From NCBI GenBank assembly GCA_013152165.1, contig JAADGY010000078.1, positions 1 through 7,475 of the forward strand: 7,475 bases of DNA, written 5' to 3'. Below are positions 5,450-7,475 of this stretch, piece after piece; position 1 is the stretch's first letter; each line of letters starts with the position of its first letter. The stretch is from a bacterium. GTDB lineage: Bacteria > Patescibacteriota > Microgenomatia > JAADGY01. The translations under genes and the position numbers were made by a program. The notes under the pieces are model-generated. The model worked only from the letters and a program-made list of their open reading frames with translations, was not told the DNA's origin and did no database searches.

Positions 5450-6865
5450 TTAATAAGCCTTAGCAAACAAAGTAACCCTGCCCCCTTTTTGCCGGCTGTA
5501 AAAACAAACGCCGGTTTGATCTTTATACTCCAAAGGTATGCACCTGGCTGTCGCCCCGGTTTCTTCTTTTATTTTCGTTTCCGCCTCCGGATTGTCTTTA
5601 TAAAACACCTTAACGAAACCCTTGTCTTCTTTAATTATTTTTTTCATTTCTTCAAAGCTTGAGGCTTGGCGAATATTTCGCCGGCTAAAATCCCGATGCT
5701 CTTTCAACAAACTTGCCTGCACGTCATCCAAAAGCCCGTTTATCGCCTTTTCCGAAACAGCAAGCTTCAGCCTCTCACCCTTATCTCTGCGATAAACCAC
5801 CACTTCTCTTGCCTTGAGCTCTCTTTCGCCCACCTCGATCCTCAGCGGCACGCCTTTCACCTCCCAATAGTTAAATTTATAACCTGGAGTTTTATCAGAC
5901 ACATCAAGCTTCACCCTTATACCCCAGCCTGCCAGCTGGTCTTTGATTTTGCGGCACTTTTCAACCACCGCTGTCGGGTCGCCTTTGATTATCGGCACTA
6001 TCACCACCTGAATCGGGGCAATCTTGGGCGGCAAACGCAGGCCTTTGTCATCACCATGGGCCAAAATCAAAGCCCCGATAATTCTAGTAGACATTCCCCA
6101 GCTAGTCTGCCACACATATCTTAGTTTCCCATCTTTATCCAAAAACTGAATCTTAAAACTGCGGGAAAAATTCTGTCCCAGCATATGGCTTGTCCCTGAC
6201 TGCAAAGCCTTGCCGTCTTTTAAAAGAATCTCAAAAGTAGTCGTGTAATCAGCCCCGGAAAATTTCTCGGTTTCGGTTTTATAACCAACCACTGAATACA
6301 AAGCCAACTGGTCACGGACAAAATCATGATACATATCTACAGCTCTCATTACCTCCTTATCGGCCTCGGCTTTAGTCGCATGGGCTGTGTGGCCTTCCTG
6401 CCACAAGAACTCCAAACCTCTAATAAACGGCAGAGTTCTTTTTTCCCATCTGACCACATTGTTCCATTGATTGATCATTAACGGCAGATCATTATATGAC
6501 TGAATCCATTTAGCAAAACTATGATACATAATCGTCTCGCTTGTTGGCCTTACCACCAGCGGTTCCTCCAGTTTTTTGCCGCCGCCATGAGTTACTAACG
6601 CTAATTCCGGCGCAAAACCTTGAACATGCTGTTTTTCTTTCTCTAGAAAAGAATATGGGATAAATAAAGGAAAATAGGCATTTTCAACCCCGGCTGATTT
6701 TATCCTCTTATTAAGACCGGCTTGAATCAGCTCCCAAATAGCATATCCATATGGCCTATAAACAATCGTCCCTCTTACCGGCCCATAATCAGCCAACTCG
6801 GCTTGCAAAACCACCTCTTGGTACCATTTTGCCTGATTTTGACTTCGGGGTGTGATTCTTGCCAT
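5450..6865 (-). CDS. proS: prolyl-tRNA synthetase, archaeal/eukaryal type (ProS type 3)
   Basis: Cytoplasmic class II aminoacyl-tRNA synthetase that attaches proline to tRNA-Pro. Motif 1 lies near RGTIVYRPYGYAIWELI (31-47). RPTSE is at 106-110. Motif 2 is in RWEKRTLPFIRGLEFLWQEG (139-158) followed by HTAH, and motif 3 in SWGMSTRIIGALILAHG (255-271). The anticodon-binding domain spans about 281-370. There is no INS editing insertion between motifs 2 and 3, which separates it from the common bacterial type of about 570 aa. The C-terminal domain (about 385-471) corresponds to the zinc-binding-like domain of this type but keeps only two cysteines (C442, C454), so zinc binding is doubtful. The last residue is the conserved tyrosine (FAKAY). 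At 471 aa the length is normal for type 3. The ATG at 6863-6865 has only a weak AGGG upstream. The stop codon lies one base before the lgt ATG. Confidence 0.96.
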   Translation of the reverse strand: MARITPRSQNQAKWYQEVVLQAELADYGPVRGTIVYRPYGYAIWELIQAGLNKRIKSAGVENAYFPLFIPYSFLEKEKQHVQGFAPELALVTHGGGKKLEEPLVVRPTSETIMYHSFAKWIQSYNDLPLMINQWNNVVRWEKRTLPFIRGLEFLWQEGHTAHATKAEADKEVMRAVDMYHDFVRDQLALYSVVGYKTETEKFSGADYTTTFEILLKDGKALQSGTSHMLGQNFSRSFKIQFLDKDGKLRYVWQTSWGMSTRIIGALILAHGDDKGLRLPPKIAPIQVVIVPIIKGDPTAVVEKCRKIKDQLAGWGIRVKLDVSDKTPGYKFNYWEVKGVPLRIEVGERELKAREVVVYRRDKGERLKLAVSEKAINGLLDDVQASLLKEHRDFSRRNIRQASSFEEMKKIIKEDKGFVKVFYKDNPEAETKIKEETGATARCIPLEYKDQTGVCFYSRQKGGRVTLFAKAY

Positions 6866-6969
6866 ACGCCCTATTTTAACAACAACACTTTAAAAAGCAA
6901 ACTCAACTGCTAAAAACTGTTTTAAATAATAAAAACCACAAACTCAAAAAAAACACCAAAAAAAATACT
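6866..6969 (-). other. 104-bp AT-rich spacer between dnaB and proS
   Basis: On the minus strand, sequence after the dnaB stop is T-rich, with two T8 or longer runs within 30 bases, but no strong hairpin precedes them. TTGAGTTTG occurs once before proS and TTTGAGTTTG once nearer dnaB. The part next to proS holds a candidate promoter (6873-6900). Confidence 0.4.
6873..6900 (-). promoter_or_regulatory. candidate sigma70-type promoter for the proS-lgt-lspA operon
   Basis: On the minus strand TTGCTT (6895-6900) and TAAAAT (6873-6878) are separated by 16 bases, close to the -35/-10 consensus. The -10 hexamer ends seven bases before the proS ATG, so transcription would begin at or beside the start codon and the mRNA could be leaderless, consistent with the weak Shine-Dalgarno. 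AT-rich DNA gives such matches by chance, so this is tentative. Confidence 0.35.
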
Positions 6970-7475
6970 CTACTCCTCATCTTCTTCATCCCGATAACCT
7001 TCATAGTTGTAAAACTTTATCTGATCATTCTTAAACAGCATTTTTATCCGCCCTACCGGCCCATTTCTGTGTTTGGCTATATCCAATACCCTGACCGCCG
7101 AGTTGTCATCCTCCTCCTCTTCCTTGTACAAAAACATTACCACGTCGGCATCCTGTTCAATCGCTCCCGACTCCCGCAGATCAGCCAGCTGCGGCCGGTT
7201 TCCGCCTCTGTGCTCAACCGCTCTGGACAATTGAGACAAAGCCAGCACCGGCACTTTAAGCTCTCTAGCCAAATTTTTAAGCTCAGAAGATATATACGAC
7301 ACTTCCTGAACCCTTCCCTCAAACCGCCGCTTCGGCTTGATCAACTGCAAATAGTCAACCACTATCAAATCCAAACTATGTTCGGCCTGCAGACGCCGCA
7401 CCTTCGTCCTCATCTCTAAAATACTAATTCCCGGAGTATCATCAATAAAAAGCGGCGCCTCGGCCAGCACACTCA
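6970..7475 (-). CDS. dnaB: replicative DNA helicase DnaB, C-terminal part (cut by window edge)
   Basis: Hexameric helicase that unwinds DNA at the replication fork. The frame is open to the right edge, so only the last 167 or so codons are visible; the N-terminal domain and the Walker A motif lie outside. Visible are APLFIDDTPG, the Walker B strand LIVVDYLQLI, a block SQLSRAVEHRGGNRP that holds conserved DnaB arginines, LADLRESGAIEQDADVV, and a block AKHRNGPVGRIKMLF, which carries the late Lys/Arg residues used in trans in the ring. This order is diagnostic of DnaB. The protein ends in an acidic tail (YRDEEDEE). A GTG at 7468-7470 is internal and not a start, since the family sequence continues upstream of it. 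It is followed by proS on the same strand after 104 bases. Confidence 0.96.
   Translation of the reverse strand, partial: SVLAEAPLFIDDTPGISILEMRTKVRRLQAEHSLDLIVVDYLQLIKPKRRFEGRVQEVSYISSELKNLARELKVPVLALSQLSRAVEHRGGNRPQLADLRESGAIEQDADVVMFLYKEEEEDDNSAVRVLDIAKHRNGPVGRIKMLFKNDQIKFYNYEGYRDEEDEE

Noticed and set aside
5141..5662. 173-codon plus-strand frame opposite lgt and the end of proS
   Set aside because: It lies entirely antisense to two genes with clear family motifs, has no Shine-Dalgarno, and its product shows no recognisable domain.
5666..6124. 152-codon plus-strand frame opposite proS
   Set aside because: It is the antisense shadow of motif-bearing proS sequence, with no start signals.
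7069..7419. 116-codon plus-strand frame opposite dnaB
   Set aside because: It mirrors conserved dnaB blocks and has no independent support.
7468..7470. GTG as a start of a short DnaB-like protein
   Set aside because: The frame stays open to the edge and the protein lacks Walker A, so this is simply the visible end of dnaB.

Overview
The window most likely comes from a Candidate Phyla Radiation (Patescibacteria) type bacterium. The evidence is indirect: compact genes packed almost entirely on one strand, an archaeal/eukaryal-type prolyl-tRNA synthetase, a very short LspA, a divergent Lgt, and AT-rich intergenic DNA with a period-7 repeat. TGA is the stop codon of lgt, lspA, the pseudouridine synthase and the antiporter, so the code is not one that reassigns TGA (as in SR1/Gracilibacteria). 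The exact lineage cannot be fixed from the sequence alone.

Layout. Positions 1-1239 hold an AT-rich insertion-sequence region with one plus-strand transposase of the IS256/IS1249 type. Its zinc ribbon is split from its best start codon by a one-base frameshift at a run of seven A. Positions 1247-1372 are a degenerate heptamer-repeat tract between this element and the convergent chromosomal genes. From 1371 to the right edge everything is on the minus strand. Read in transcription order from the right, the genes are the C-terminal part of dnaB (cut by the window edge), proS, lgt, a DksA/TraR-type zinc-finger gene, lspA, a RluA-family pseudouridine synthase, and a Kef-type cation/proton antiporter.

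How the genes fit together. From proS to the pseudouridine synthase the genes abut or overlap, so this looks like one transcription unit. A candidate promoter lies directly before proS. Lgt and LspA are consecutive steps in bacterial lipoprotein maturation: Lgt adds the diacylglyceryl group and LspA removes the signal peptide. The order DksA-like, lspA, pseudouridine synthase matches the ylyA-lspA-ylyB order of Bacillus subtilis. The antiporter is separated by 117 bp and may have its own promoter.

No clearly new multi-gene system is visible. The points most worth a second look are the frameshifted transposase start, the long heptamer tract, and the altered active-site segment of Lgt.
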